Shown here: piece by piece, positions 1 through 8,319 of the stretch
Position numbering within the stretch: the stretch's first letter is position 1
Layout of the letters: the number at the start of each line of letters is the position of its first letter
Made by a program: the position numbers and the translations under genes
The notes under the pieces: generated by a model
Databases searched by the model: none
The model's input: only the letters and a program-made list of their open reading frames with translations
What the model was told of the DNA's origin: nothing
DNA from: Roseburia sp. 1XD42-69
GTDB lineage: Bacteria > Bacillota > Clostridia > Lachnospirales > Lachnospiraceae
DNA: 64,000 nucleotides
Direction of reading: 5' to 3'
Assembly: GCF_003612565.1 (NCBI RefSeq)
Contig: NZ_RAZG01000005.1
Span: forward strand, 84,528-148,527

Positions 1-635
1 AAGCGCAGGCATGTCTTAATAGCTTTGGAATAATCCAGGCGCGGATTGATTTTAAGCTCCACGCAGTCCTTCCCCGGATTAATCTGCCTGTAATGCCACT
101 CCGGGTTATCCTCAATGGTAATCACTTTTTCATTTGCCGGGATAAACTGGGAAAAAAATTTAGCGCACTCGGTTTTACCTGCTGCGGGCTCCCCGCAGAA
201 AACAAAATTCATTTTGGCCAGAACACAATTTACCAGCATCTCTAACATTTCCCTGGAACAGTACTCCTGCTCCAGGGCCTTTGCCGGAGTAAAACGTACC
301 CTGGGCAGAGATTTCCGAATACAAAAAGACCTGCCCGTCAAAGCCACCGACTCATGGACAATGGTAATCCTAAGATGCCCTGTCTCCGCCTCCAGCACGT
401 TTTCCATCTGGTTAAATCCCCGGCTCACCTCATTGGCAATCCTCCCTGCAAACTGTTCTAAAAAAGAAGGGGTAATTTTCTCCTTGGCCGCATCAATTTT
501 GCATCTGCGGTTCTCCGTTGTCACAATCCACAAATCCTCCCCGTTAAAATCAATATCCGTAATCTGTGGATTTGCGATATAGGGATAGAGCGGCCCGAAT
601 GCTTCGGGATTCATATTAATTTCCGTACTAATCAC
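1..635 (-). CDS. CpaF/TadA-type secretion ATPase, partial (3' end beyond window)
   Basis: The first 211 codons of a VirB11/CpaF-like ATPase that would power assembly of a Tad-type pilus or secretion apparatus at the inner face of the membrane. Reading the minus strand from a GTG at 635 (AAAGGAG seven bases upstream) gives an N-terminal domain, then a P-loop GEPAAGKTE at about residues 148-156, and the following TIEDNPEWH box that in CpaF proteins reads TIED(A)AEL. The P-loop is unusual because CpaF normally has GGTGSGKTT. The gene follows a small membrane peptide and a TadZ-like protein in the same direction, which supports the assignment. The Walker B and His boxes lie outside the window, so activity cannot be judged. 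Confidence 0.8.
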   Translation of the reverse strand, partial: MISTEINMNPEAFGPLYPYIANPQITDIDFNGEDLWIVTTENRRCKIDAAKEKITPSFLEQFAGRIANEVSRGFNQMENVLEAETGHLRITIVHESVALTGRSFCIRKSLPRVRFTPAKALEQEYCSREMLEMLVNCVLAKMNFVFCGEPAAGKTECAKFFSQFIPANEKVITIEDNPEWHYRQINPGKDCVELKINPRLDYSKAIKTCLR

Positions 636-653
636 AAAAAATCTCCTTTCCCC

Positions 654-842
654 CTATGGCGCAGGGGCAAATCCCGCTGCCATATTGGCATCTTTATAAA
701 ACCTTTTAATTAAATCTGCAAAAGCCTGATACACCACGCTGGTGTTGTCATTTCCAATCACCAGTGTAATAATGCCAATTACGGCAATAATTGCCAGAAC
801 CGTAATAATAGTTGAACCGTACTGTTTAAATATCTCATCCAT
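654..842 (-). CDS. Small single-pass membrane protein of the Tad-like operon
   Basis: A 62-residue peptide with one hydrophobic helix (about residues 11-30, rich in Ile and Val) after a short charged N-terminus, then a polar tail with a potential amphipathic helix. GGAG sits nine bases before the ATG and the start overlaps the end of the TadZ-like gene by eight bases, so it is translated with it. Position next to a CpaF ATPase suggests a pilin-like or structural subunit of a Tad/Flp system. It lacks an obvious prepilin-peptidase site (a Gly before Phe/Glu), so the pilin assignment is inference only. I do not recognise the family. Confidence 0.65.
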   Translation of the reverse strand: MDEIFKQYGSTIITVLAIIAVIGIITLVIGNDNTSVVYQAFADLIKRFYKDANMAAGFAPAP

Positions 843-1365
843 AATAAATATCTCCTTTTCTTTTTCCGTATTTTCCTATGGCCATAAGCAATTCCTTTAA
901 ACATTGCCCAAAGACCCTGTTTTCATAACAAAATTCTTCTTGCTGCCATTTGAGATAAGATAGAATCCTCCCTGACTCATAGGCCTTTTGAAACCGCTGA
1001 TTATAGGGTATGGGGCAAATTCTCTCCATGGAAATCCGATACCACCTGGAAAACCGCTCCAACTCTCTTTTTTGACTGTGATGATACTTTCCGATTAGGA
1101 AAATGATGTTATTTTGAAACATTGACTGATTTAGAAATAATTCCTCCCACGTAGATTCGGTGAGGGATAAATTAACTGCAAGCAAATCCCAGGATGAAAT
1201 CTGCTTTAAATCTGCGGCACTCCACTGGCCAAAGTCTGTAAATTCCGCCTTTTGGATGCCTGCTCTCTCCCTGAGCACAGGGTGAAAAAATGCTCCCCAC
1301 GCAGCAAGCTGCATGTTGGCACTGGTGCCCGCTTTCGGCTCCGCTCCTAAAAAAGCTACCTGCAA
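835..1365 (-). CDS. TadZ/CpaE-like P-loop protein (degenerate)
   Basis: A MinD/ParA-fold protein beginning with a short beta strand and a deviant P-loop, FLGAEPKAGTSANMQLAA, where CpaE/TadZ proteins carry KGGxGKS/T. No clear Walker B Asp is seen, so ATP hydrolysis is doubtful. TadZ proteins place the Tad machinery at a cell site, and the downstream CpaF ATPase fits that role. The start is ambiguous: a GTG at 1371 lies almost on top of AGGAGG, while a TTG at 1365 has a seven-base spacing and keeps the P-loop strand intact, so the TTG is preferred. Only about 177 residues remain, shorter than usual CpaE, which also has a receiver domain. Confidence 0.65.
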   Translation of the reverse strand: MQVAFLGAEPKAGTSANMQLAAWGAFFHPVLRERAGIQKAEFTDFGQWSAADLKQISSWDLLAVNLSLTESTWEELFLNQSMFQNNIIFLIGKYHHSQKRELERFSRWYRISMERICPIPYNQRFQKAYESGRILSYLKWQQEEFCYENRVFGQCLKELLMAIGKYGKRKGDIYYG

Positions 1366-1443
1366 GGACACTCCTCCTTTATGATGTTAAACAAATGGGA
1401 TTATAACGATACACTGATAAATGAAAAGATAAAAGATGAAATT

Positions 1444-1472
1444 ATAATAGCAGGGTTCTATAGATTTGTAAA
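1444..1472 (-). promoter_or_regulatory. Sigma-A-type promoter of the Tad-like operon
   Basis: On the minus strand TTTACA (1472-1467) and TATTAT (1449-1444) are separated by exactly 17 bases and point to the TadZ-like gene, leaving a leader of about 70 bases before its ribosome-binding site. Match quality is good for a housekeeping promoter; no other promoter-like pair is visible upstream. Confidence 0.6.
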
Positions 1473-1505
1473 GAACTTTTTTCAAAAACATAAAAAATAT
1501 AATAG

Positions 1506-1534
1506 TAGCCCCGGACGAAAAACATCCGGGACTA
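1506..1534 (-). terminator. Hairpin after the SPOR amidase gene
   Basis: An inverted repeat with CCCGGA/TCCGGG core extended by TAG/CTA lies 10-40 bases after the amidase stop codon. The tail on the minus strand (ATATTTTTTATG) is T-rich but not immediately adjacent to the stem, so termination is likely but not certain. Confidence 0.5.
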
Positions 1535-1542
1535 AATATTTC

Positions 1543-2361
1543 TCACATAGCCCGCTCCATCCGGGAGGAAACAATCATTGTGGGATAGTCAAAGCGCCTG
1601 AGCTTTTCCTGGAGCTTTACCGCATCCTCTAATGACTCCACCCTGCCCACAATCACATGGAGCATACCGTCCTCCTCATAGACGTAGCTGGTAAATCCCT
1701 GGGACAAGAGCTGGTCTGCCAGATAATTTGCAGAAGTTTCATAGAAAGACCTGCCCACTTCCACTCCGTAGGAGGCAGGCTCCTCCTCTTTTTGCCGCTG
1801 CATTTCCGGGGGGATTTCCTGGGTTGTGTTTCCCAGGGGAACGGCATTTTCGATTCCGTCGGCAATGGCATTTGCCACCCCGTAAAAATCTTCGTCAAAA
1901 ATACGGTTATCCTTATCGTGGTTGATAAATCCTGCCTCAATGAGCACTGCGGGCATCTCTGTCCTGCGAAGCACCACAAGCCCTGTTCTCTCCTCGATGC
2001 CAAGGTCTGCAAAGCCTCTGTTTACAAGCTCTCTCTGGATAGACTCTGCCAGGGGCATTGCCGGGGAACTTTTGTCGAAAACCAGTGTCTGCACACCATT
2101 GTAAGTATTGTCATTTTCCCCGGAGTTCCTGTGAAAAGAGATAAAATAATCCGCCCCGGCTTCATTGGCAATCTGGGCTTTCTCATAGGGGGACTGGTAC
2201 TCATCCCCTGTTCTGGTAAAAATCACATCATAACCCCTCTGTTTCAGCATATCCCCCACTGCCAGGGCAAGACGCAGGTTATCGTCTTTTTCTTTTCTTC
2301 CCTGGTACATTGCTCCGTTGTCAAAACCGCCGTGTCCGGCATCTATTACGATTAATGCCAT
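1543..2361 (-). CDS. N-acetylmuramoyl-L-alanine amidase (Amidase_3) with C-terminal SPOR domain
   Basis: Zinc-dependent hydrolase that cuts the amide bond between MurNAc and the stem peptide. The Amidase_3 fold starts at once: VIDAGHGGFDNGA (zinc His at residue 10), then KEKDDNL with the zinc Glu region, ISFHRNSG with the second zinc His, and LIEAGFINH with the catalytic Glu. A linker rich in Gln/Glu (about 180-195) leads to a SPOR domain (about 197-265), which binds denuded glycan strands. AGGAG six bases before the ATG fixes the start. No signal peptide or membrane segment is present although the substrate is extracytoplasmic; such CwlC-like enzymes act in the mother cell during sporulation, which is the likeliest role here. 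It follows a subtilisin-like protease by about 60 bases. Confidence 0.9.
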   Translation of the reverse strand: MALIVIDAGHGGFDNGAMYQGRKEKDDNLRLALAVGDMLKQRGYDVIFTRTGDEYQSPYEKAQIANEAGADYFISFHRNSGENDNTYNGVQTLVFDKSSPAMPLAESIQRELVNRGFADLGIEERTGLVVLRRTEMPAVLIEAGFINHDKDNRIFDEDFYGVANAIADGIENAVPLGNTTQEIPPEMQRQKEEEPASYGVEVGRSFYETSANYLADQLLSQGFTSYVYEEDGMLHVIVGRVESLEDAVKLQEKLRRFDYPTMIVSSRMERAM

Positions 2362-2422
2362 GGAATACTCCTAAATTATTCTTCCCCTTATTTTATGCAT
2401 GGGCTAAGAAAAGGTGAAAAAA

Positions 2423-4102
2423 TTACACATTTCTCATGCGAAGGAGTGTCTGGTAAAGATTCAGGCGACCGTATCCTTCCATACGGTTGGGGTAGAGCTG
2501 GTTTGGCATCTGCATAGTTCCGTTAATCAACTGATTTTTTATCTCCAGGGAATTTACAATGGGGTTATTGATGTACCCGATATTCCACTCCAAAAGAAGG
2601 GCCGAAGCCCCCGCTGCTATGGCCGCAGCTGCACTGGTTCCCGTTATTGTCCCGTAATTTCCCCTGTTGTCTTGGGCAAATACATTCACCGCCGGGGCGG
2701 CAAAATCTGGATTTATGGTTCCCTCCAGAGAATATCCCCTGCCGGAATCAAGGTAAGCTCCCCCTGTATATGCGTTGTATCCTGCCACAGTCATTGGAAG
2801 AGCTGCGCCGGAGGGAATCGTTAAGGTGGTATCCGGGTTGGAGTGCAGGAAAAACACTTCCTCCTCCAAAAAATCCGTCATGGGAAGGTACATATGAAAA
2901 TTTCCGCTGTAAACCACACTGGGAAAAACCTCAAATTTCCAGATACCCTCCGCAGGATTCTGGAACTCTATATGGATGAGCTGATTTCTGCTTCTAAGCC
3001 CTCCCGCCTGGTAATTTATGATAACCGTAGTGTTTTCCAGCAAAAACGTGTGTCTCTGCTGCTGGTTGGAGAACACCGGGACTCTCGGAAGCACCTCCCC
3101 GGTGGGGGAGATTAAAGAGAGGGAAAAAATCTCCGGGGCATTGGCCCAAAGCTCCATATGAAACCCCCGCATATTTTCTGTCACATTCATCTCTACAATA
3201 TCGGAAGTACTGGGACTTAACGACCCGTAATAGTGGTGTCTGGCGTTTGCCTCATTTCCCACCGCAATACATACGGCATTACGGCGTTTCACTGCCATGG
3301 CGTCTAAAACACTTGCCAGCCTCCCAGCCTCACCGTGATCCCCCTGGTTATTCCCCAGGCCGAAACAAATAACAAGGGGCTGCTGCCTCTCATCCGCCAG
3401 GCGGCCTAAATACTCAATCCCTGCAAGAATATCATTTTCCTGAAAAGCAACTGCCCTTTCTTTGATATAATAGAAATCCCTGAGATTTTGTTTTGCAGGC
3501 TTTAATTTTACCACGGCAATTTCCGAAAAAGGCGCAACGCCGATAAAATCATTTTCCAAATCCTCGCTGCCTGCCGCAATGGACGCCAGCATGGTCCCGT
3601 GGCCATTCTCATCTGTCTCCGGCACAAAATCCAGAGGGTTTGGCTGACTTAAGGCATAGTCAACATCCGATTTTAAATATTCCGTTCCGTAGATAAAATC
3701 TTTCGGCGGATGCTCCGATGGCCTGGTCTGGTCCCAAATTGCAATAATCCTGCTGCTTCCGTCCTCATTTCTAAATCCGCTGTTCTGGTAGGATATTCCC
3801 GTATCCACAAAGCCAATTAAAATCCCCCGGCCCTTAAGTTCCAGATTCCGCTGGTTTTGAACCCTTATAATTCCGCTCTCCTCCAAAGAAGTCTGGTCCA
3901 AAGTAGTGTAGAGCTTTGGAATACTGGTGTGATAATACGTGTTAATGGAAAGGGGCGGGACTTCCTCACGGTTTACATAGTACACCTTATAGTCCCTGCC
4001 AAGTCCCTGGCTGCAGATACTCTCCGCATCCTGGACAATATCCACATTGTTTACAAGTATATCGTAAAAATCATTGGAATACACTGCATCCTGACAATTC
4101 AA
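2423..4102 (-). CDS. Subtilisin-like serine protease (S8 family, Csp-like)
   Basis: A 559-residue S8 peptidase with all three catalytic residues visible: Asp100 in GFVDTGIS, His168 in ENGHGTMLAS, Ser490 in TGTSAAAA; the oxyanion region GNNQG is near residue 251. An insert of about 160 residues between the oxyanion region and the serine resembles the jelly-roll insertion of clostridial CspB-type proteases, which process spore cortex-lytic proenzymes. There is no signal peptide and the N-terminal 75 residues look like a prodomain. The start is a TTG at 4102 with GAGG eight bases ahead; no better start exists upstream. It precedes the SPOR amidase in an apparent two-gene operon, which fits a germination or sporulation role by inference only. 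Confidence 0.88.
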   Translation of the reverse strand: MNCQDAVYSNDFYDILVNNVDIVQDAESICSQGLGRDYKVYYVNREEVPPLSINTYYHTSIPKLYTTLDQTSLEESGIIRVQNQRNLELKGRGILIGFVDTGISYQNSGFRNEDGSSRIIAIWDQTRPSEHPPKDFIYGTEYLKSDVDYALSQPNPLDFVPETDENGHGTMLASIAAGSEDLENDFIGVAPFSEIAVVKLKPAKQNLRDFYYIKERAVAFQENDILAGIEYLGRLADERQQPLVICFGLGNNQGDHGEAGRLASVLDAMAVKRRNAVCIAVGNEANARHHYYGSLSPSTSDIVEMNVTENMRGFHMELWANAPEIFSLSLISPTGEVLPRVPVFSNQQQRHTFLLENTTVIINYQAGGLRSRNQLIHIEFQNPAEGIWKFEVFPSVVYSGNFHMYLPMTDFLEEEVFFLHSNPDTTLTIPSGAALPMTVAGYNAYTGGAYLDSGRGYSLEGTINPDFAAPAVNVFAQDNRGNYGTITGTSAAAAIAAGASALLLEWNIGYINNPIVNSLEIKNQLINGTMQMPNQLYPNRMEGYGRLNLYQTLLRMRNV

Positions 4103-4167
4103 TCTGATTTCCTCAGCCTTTTTTATAGTTTATTCCATGGGAAAATTTTGGTTCTAATCACCTCTCC

Positions 4168-4944
4168 CTAATTTTTTTCCCCTCTCTTTAAAGCAGCAAA
4201 CAAAAGGATTCCCCCCACTGCCCCGAAAAGCAGGAAGGACTGGACCATAGGCATAAAATCGTATGCCTTACCTGTCCATATCTCATAAAAATCCCTGTTA
4301 AAATACGTTACCGGGAGAAGTTTCGCCACTCCCTGCATCCACCCGGGCATGTTTTCATAATCCACTCCCATCATGCCGCCAAATATCATAAAAGCAAAAT
4401 AAATAATCATTACCCCGCAGTATGTGACGCTGAATTTTTTTAACAGGCAGGCAAGGCCATGGGCCATAATAAAGCAAAGCACAGAAAAGACAACCATACA
4501 AAAAGCGTAGAGCACCCACCCGGAAACTACCGGGGCTTCTAAGCCGATAAAACAGCTTCCTGCAATAAAATAAATCAGAAAAGCGGCAAGCATAAAAATT
4601 AATTCAGAAACCGCCCGGTTGCAAATTGTTACACTGTTTTTTATTCCAAAGAGCTTAAGGCGCTCCGGTATCCCCTTTTCCAAATCCTGGGCCTGCATCA
4701 CCGAATATCCCATCAGAATTGTAGCCAGGGGGATAAGGGCGCCTATGCCCAGAAAAACACTGGTGGAAACCGTCTTTGCCATAGCGGCGTCACTCATTTC
4801 CATTGTCACCATATGGGTGATGAGAATGGACATAAGTACCGGCATTCCCACGCCAAAAATATGCACAAATGGATTTCCCGTAACATTTCTAAGTTCATAG
4901 AGTATCATAGACTTTGTAATTAATTTCCCCTTTTTCTCTCCCAT
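4168..4944 (-). CDS. ABC-2 type transporter permease
   Basis: A 258-residue integral membrane protein with six predicted hydrophobic helices (first around residues 27-45, last around 235-253) and the layout of ABC-2 exporters. An amphipathic stretch near residues 90-105 (DLEKGIPERLKLFGI) matches the coupling segment of the family. It begins two bases after the stop of the ATPase gene and would form the membrane half of the same exporter. Substrate cannot be read from sequence; pairing with a dedicated histidine kinase and response regulator suggests response to a peptide or cell-envelope stress. Confidence 0.85.
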   Translation of the reverse strand: MGEKKGKLITKSMILYELRNVTGNPFVHIFGVGMPVLMSILITHMVTMEMSDAAMAKTVSTSVFLGIGALIPLATILMGYSVMQAQDLEKGIPERLKLFGIKNSVTICNRAVSELIFMLAAFLIYFIAGSCFIGLEAPVVSGWVLYAFCMVVFSVLCFIMAHGLACLLKKFSVTYCGVMIIYFAFMIFGGMMGVDYENMPGWMQGVAKLLPVTYFNRDFYEIWTGKAYDFMPMVQSFLLFGAVGGILLFAALKRGEKN

Positions 4945-4946
4945 TT

Positions 4947-5831
4947 TTAAGCCCCTTTCCCATAAAATCTCTCTTTTGCATTTGTATAGATAATCTCAAT
5001 ATCCCTGGCGCTTCTGGTATAATCCATATTATTTTTAAGCAGGGTTTCCGTAATTTTACGCTCCATTTCCTCTGTATCACAGGACAAGGCAATCAAATGG
5101 GGCGGGGCAGCCAGTTTCTTGTAGTTTTGAAACAGTTCTTCCTTTTCTTTGGAATAATTTAAGACAATCACTGCCCTTCCGCAGTACTTTTGAAACAGAT
5201 CTTCTTTTCTTCCAAAGTCTACTACCTTCCCCTTATCCAAAATTAAAAGCTTATCCGCAAGCTGCTCTAACTCTTCATAATAGTGGGAAACCATGCAGAG
5301 GCTCACATCCTTATCCTTATACCAGGCAGCCAGTTTTTCCACCAGCTTCTGCCTTGTCTCAAAATCCAGGCCGGAGGTCACTTCGTCATAAAATGTCAAA
5401 GGCAAATCCTGCATCATCACCATAATTATGGTAAATCTCTGTTTCTGCCCCCCGGAAAGATGCTTGTATTTTTTCTTCAGACAGCCCTCAAATTCAAAAT
5501 AAGAAATAAGCTCTTTTAGTTTTTTGTTTTTGGATATTTTCGTCCCCAAAACAGCCTCCATAATGTGCCTAACGGCCATGGCGTCGGTATACTCATTGGA
5601 CTGCATGTGGGTGGCAATCATTTCCGGCGTCAGGGAAGTGTAAATATTTCCCTGATATTTTACAAGCCCTAAAATGCTTTTAATCAATGTGGTTTTTCCT
5701 GCCCCGTTGGAGCCGATAATCCCAATACGGTCCCCCTCCTCTATGGTGATGGGGCGCTCTATGGAAAGAGCGGTTTCTTTTCCATAGGACACGGTAAGGT
5801 TTTCAATAGATAACAATGGTGAATTTCCCAT
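4947..5831 (-). CDS. ABC transporter ATP-binding protein
   Basis: ATPase subunit of a heteromeric exporter with the permease that follows. Walker A GSNGAGKTT (about 40-48), signature LSGGQ (about 125-129), Walker B LTFYDEVTSGLD, and an H-loop His in MVSHYYEE are all in place, so it should hydrolyse ATP. A C-terminal extension of about 80 residues (after GKVVDFG) resembles the accessory domain of drug and lantibiotic exporters. Ribosome-binding site AAGGAGG precedes the ATG. Its own promoter region carries two TATGAA boxes 11 bases apart that match those ahead of the neighbouring response-regulator gene. Confidence 0.92.
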   Translation of the reverse strand: MGNSPLLSIENLTVSYGKETALSIERPITIEEGDRIGIIGSNGAGKTTLIKSILGLVKYQGNIYTSLTPEMIATHMQSNEYTDAMAVRHIMEAVLGTKISKNKKLKELISYFEFEGCLKKKYKHLSGGQKQRFTIIMVMMQDLPLTFYDEVTSGLDFETRQKLVEKLAAWYKDKDVSLCMVSHYYEELEQLADKLLILDKGKVVDFGRKEDLFQKYCGRAVIVLNYSKEKEELFQNYKKLAAPPHLIALSCDTEEMERKITETLLKNNMDYTRSARDIEIIYTNAKERFYGKGA

Positions 5832-5860
5832 AAGTTCCTCCTTAATTTTTTTCTAAAAAA

Positions 5861-5892
5861 AGAATAACATCTTCCTATGAATTTCATATGAA
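5861..5892 (-). promoter_or_regulatory. Candidate response-regulator-dependent promoter of the ABC operon
   Basis: Two direct TATGAA boxes (5876-5881 and 5887-5892, written on the plus strand) are spaced 11 bases apart, one helical turn. On the minus strand they read TTCATA and lie nine bases upstream of a TATTCT -10 element (5866-5861). The same boxes, spacing and distance to the -10 occur before the response regulator gene at 8282-8313. There is no good -35 hexamer, as expected when an OmpR-type activator occupies that place. Confidence 0.6.
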
Positions 5893-5916
5893 GCTGAAAT
5901 AGAAAAGAAGTGAAAG

Positions 5917-7545
5917 TTAAGGAGTACTCTTTTTTTCCTGGAAGGTAAGGTTTGTCACCACGCTCTCCCCCTGGTTTTCCATGTCAATTTTCATTCCTAA
6001 CTGCTTTGCATAATAGGCCCCGATGTAAAGCCCCAGTCCGTGGCTGGCCTCTTCCCCTTCTTCCCTCTCATGGTTTCCGCTGACAAAAGGTTCAAAAATA
6101 TGGGGAAGGAGTTCCTCCTCTATCCTTACGCCGAAATTTTGTATGGTAAGTTTTTCCTCACTAAGGACAATTTTAACTTTTTCCCCCACAGGGGTGTAAC
6201 TTATGCTGTTTGACAAAAGATTCCCCAGGATATGGGAAAACATGGTCTCGTCGGTACAAATCTCCCGCCTGAGAAGGCCTTCCAGGGACATTTCAAGTTT
6301 CCTGTGGTTTACCGGGATTTTAAGTGCCAAAAGCTGATTTTCTAAAAGTTTTCTCACATCCGTCTGTACAAAATCCAAGGAAGCCCCACAGTGGTTTAGG
6401 TACAAAATGTCCTCCACCATTTTTTTCATGGATAATAGCTGCTCCTTTACCTTTGGAAGATACACTTCCCTGTCCTGGTATTTGCCCACATTGTTTTTCA
6501 TTCCCTCCACCAAAAGAAGGGCTGCGGAAATAGGAGTTTTTAACTGGTGGGAGGAAGCACGAAGCAAAACTTCCTGCCTTTTATTTTCCTCCTTAAGGAC
6601 CTGGTTTTTCTCCTCCAAACTCTCATAGCTCTCCCGGACTTTCCGGTATAAATCTTCTATGGTCACTGAGAGCATCCCTATTTCATCCTCTCTTTTCTCC
6701 AGTTTTTCCTCCATGGGTATCTCTTTAAAACCCTGGCTTTTTTTCATGGCCTGGGTGTGCCACACAAGTTCTTCAATAGGCGTTACAATGCCTTTGGAAT
6801 AGATTTGGGAAAACAGAAGAACCAAAAGAAAAATTACCGCAAAAAGCATAGGAAGGCTCTGGAAAACAACGGGCCTGATTTCATTCATATCCGGTGTAAC
6901 CACCGGAAGGACCGTTAAGAGAAGCCCGTCGGAAACACGCTCCGCCCCCACATAATTTACATAGCGGTTATTTTTATCCTCCACTCCCATCTCAAACACA
7001 ATAAAATCCTCGGATACCATGTGCACTTTCTCATATTCACCCAGGTACTCGTTTGTAATGTCTTTTGTGTCTGAAACCTCCACCTCAAAGGGCATGGAAA
7101 GGTTTTCTTTAAAAATTTCCTGGAATATATTTTCCCAGTCCCCGGTACTGTCCTGAAACTCTTTTTCCAGTTTTTCCCTGTCAAACTCTATTTCCCCTGA
7201 ACCGAAATCTTTTATCACACTGCGAATCCGGGAAAACATTTCTAAAAGCCTTTCATCTTTTATTGTTATATCTGCAGAAAACATTTTTGTAGTAAAATTT
7301 ATGCTGTTTCCCTTATCCGGTATTTTTAAGGAAAAACATGCCGTGGGGTTTTTTAACTGCACATTGTCATAACTCCCCTGTTCCCGAAAGGCCCGGTGCT
7401 GCTCTTTTACCGCCTTTAAATTCTGCTCCATGGTATGATCCACATATAAAGAGGGCAGCATATACACAAAATAGCCCACAAGAAAAATAAGCATTCCCCC
7501 GGCCAGCACCATGCTGTAAAATAAATTTTTCTGACCAAGTTTCAT
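5917..7545 (-). CDS. Two-component sensor histidine kinase
   Basis: Membrane kinase of 542 residues: helix at about 9-31, extracytoplasmic sensor domain of about 190 residues, second helix at about 226-248, HAMP, then HisKA with phospho-accepting His333 in ASSHQLKTPIS, followed by a HATPase_c domain with GLGLYIGAYYAKQ as the G2 box. The sensor domain is not a family I recognise. It overlaps the upstream response regulator gene by four bases (ATGA), showing translational coupling. The ABC exporter genes follow, with a shared operator, so this pair most likely controls that exporter. Confidence 0.9.
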   Translation of the reverse strand: MKLGQKNLFYSMVLAGGMLIFLVGYFVYMLPSLYVDHTMEQNLKAVKEQHRAFREQGSYDNVQLKNPTACFSLKIPDKGNSINFTTKMFSADITIKDERLLEMFSRIRSVIKDFGSGEIEFDREKLEKEFQDSTGDWENIFQEIFKENLSMPFEVEVSDTKDITNEYLGEYEKVHMVSEDFIVFEMGVEDKNNRYVNYVGAERVSDGLLLTVLPVVTPDMNEIRPVVFQSLPMLFAVIFLLVLLFSQIYSKGIVTPIEELVWHTQAMKKSQGFKEIPMEEKLEKREDEIGMLSVTIEDLYRKVRESYESLEEKNQVLKEENKRQEVLLRASSHQLKTPISAALLLVEGMKNNVGKYQDREVYLPKVKEQLLSMKKMVEDILYLNHCGASLDFVQTDVRKLLENQLLALKIPVNHRKLEMSLEGLLRREICTDETMFSHILGNLLSNSISYTPVGEKVKIVLSEEKLTIQNFGVRIEEELLPHIFEPFVSGNHEREEGEEASHGLGLYIGAYYAKQLGMKIDMENQGESVVTNLTFQEKKSTP

Positions 7546-8243
7546 AGAATCCCCCCCTGTGATAAACCTTCTTTGTCAAACTGATATCCCACTCCGATTA
7601 CGGTTTTTATACAGGATACCGGAAGTTTTTTCCTGAGATTTTTTACATGGGCATCAATAATCCTATCGTTGCCGATATAGTCCTCATTAAAAATACTTAA
7701 GATAAGCTGCTCCCTTGTAAATACCCTGTCAGGGGAATGGAAAAGCGTCTGCAATAGCAGATATTCACTTAAGGTAAGGGGAAGTTTTTCTCCCTGGAAA
7801 TAAGCGCAGTAAGCCTCCTCTTTCAGATACAGCCCCGCCTTATTTTCCTCCTCTTTTTCCTGGGATTTTAAGGTACGCCTTAAAATTGTCTCCATGCGCT
7901 TTAAGAGAATAATGGGAGAGACAGGCTTAATTACATAATCGTCCGCATACAGGTTAAATGCTGTAACCTGGCTCTTTTCATCCTCTAAAGCCGTGAGCAT
8001 AATCACCGCCGTATCTTTTTTCTTCTCCTGAATATATTTAAGCACCTCGAAACCGTCCGCCCCCGGCACCATAATATCCAGCACTGCCATGTGATAGTCA
8101 TTTTTGTCAAGAAGTTCCATGGCCTTATCTCCCCGGTCTGTCCCTGTGACTTCGTATCCCGATATTACCATGTACTCTGTAAGCACATCCCGGATGGTGG
8201 GCTCATCCTCTAAAAATAAAACTTTGTATTTTCCTGCATCCAT
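7542..8243 (-). CDS. OmpR/PhoB-family response regulator
   Basis: A receiver domain (acidic pocket ED at residues 12-13, phospho-acceptor Asp56 in AVLDIMVPG, Lys in VIKPVSP) followed by a winged-helix DNA-binding domain (about 130-228). Partner of the kinase that starts within its last codon. Members of this family bind direct repeats about 11 bases apart as dimers. Such repeats are present both upstream of this gene and upstream of the ABC transporter operon, which implies autoregulation and transporter control. Confidence 0.93.
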   Translation of the reverse strand: MDAGKYKVLFLEDEPTIRDVLTEYMVISGYEVTGTDRGDKAMELLDKNDYHMAVLDIMVPGADGFEVLKYIQEKKKDTAVIMLTALEDEKSQVTAFNLYADDYVIKPVSPIILLKRMETILRRTLKSQEKEEENKAGLYLKEEAYCAYFQGEKLPLTLSEYLLLQTLFHSPDRVFTREQLILSIFNEDYIGNDRIIDAHVKNLRKKLPVSCIKTVIGVGYQFDKEGLSQGGIL

Positions 8244-8281
8244 TAGGTATTTTCCTTTCCTGAAAATAATCTATGGATTTG

Positions 8282-8313
8282 ATTATAGCACAGGGGTATG
8301 AATTTGGTATGAA
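8282..8313 (-). promoter_or_regulatory. Candidate autoregulated promoter of the response regulator gene
   Basis: TATGAA boxes at 8297-8302 and 8308-8313 (plus-strand reading), each followed by TTTG, are repeated with an 11-base period. On the minus strand a TATAAT (8287-8282) follows the inner box after nine bases. Box sequence, period and distance equal those at 5861-5892. Start codon of the regulator lies about 40 bases downstream. Confidence 0.6.
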
Positions 8314-8319
8314 TTTGAC

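Noticed and set aside
115..582. Plus-strand frame of 155 codons opposite the CpaF-like gene
   Set aside because: It is antisense to a clearly homologous ATPase frame with P-loop and RBS on the minus strand; no motif on the plus strand.
1381..1632. Plus-strand frame of 83 codons
   Set aside because: Overlaps the tad promoter region, a terminator and the amidase 3' end; Asn/Lys-rich with no RBS.
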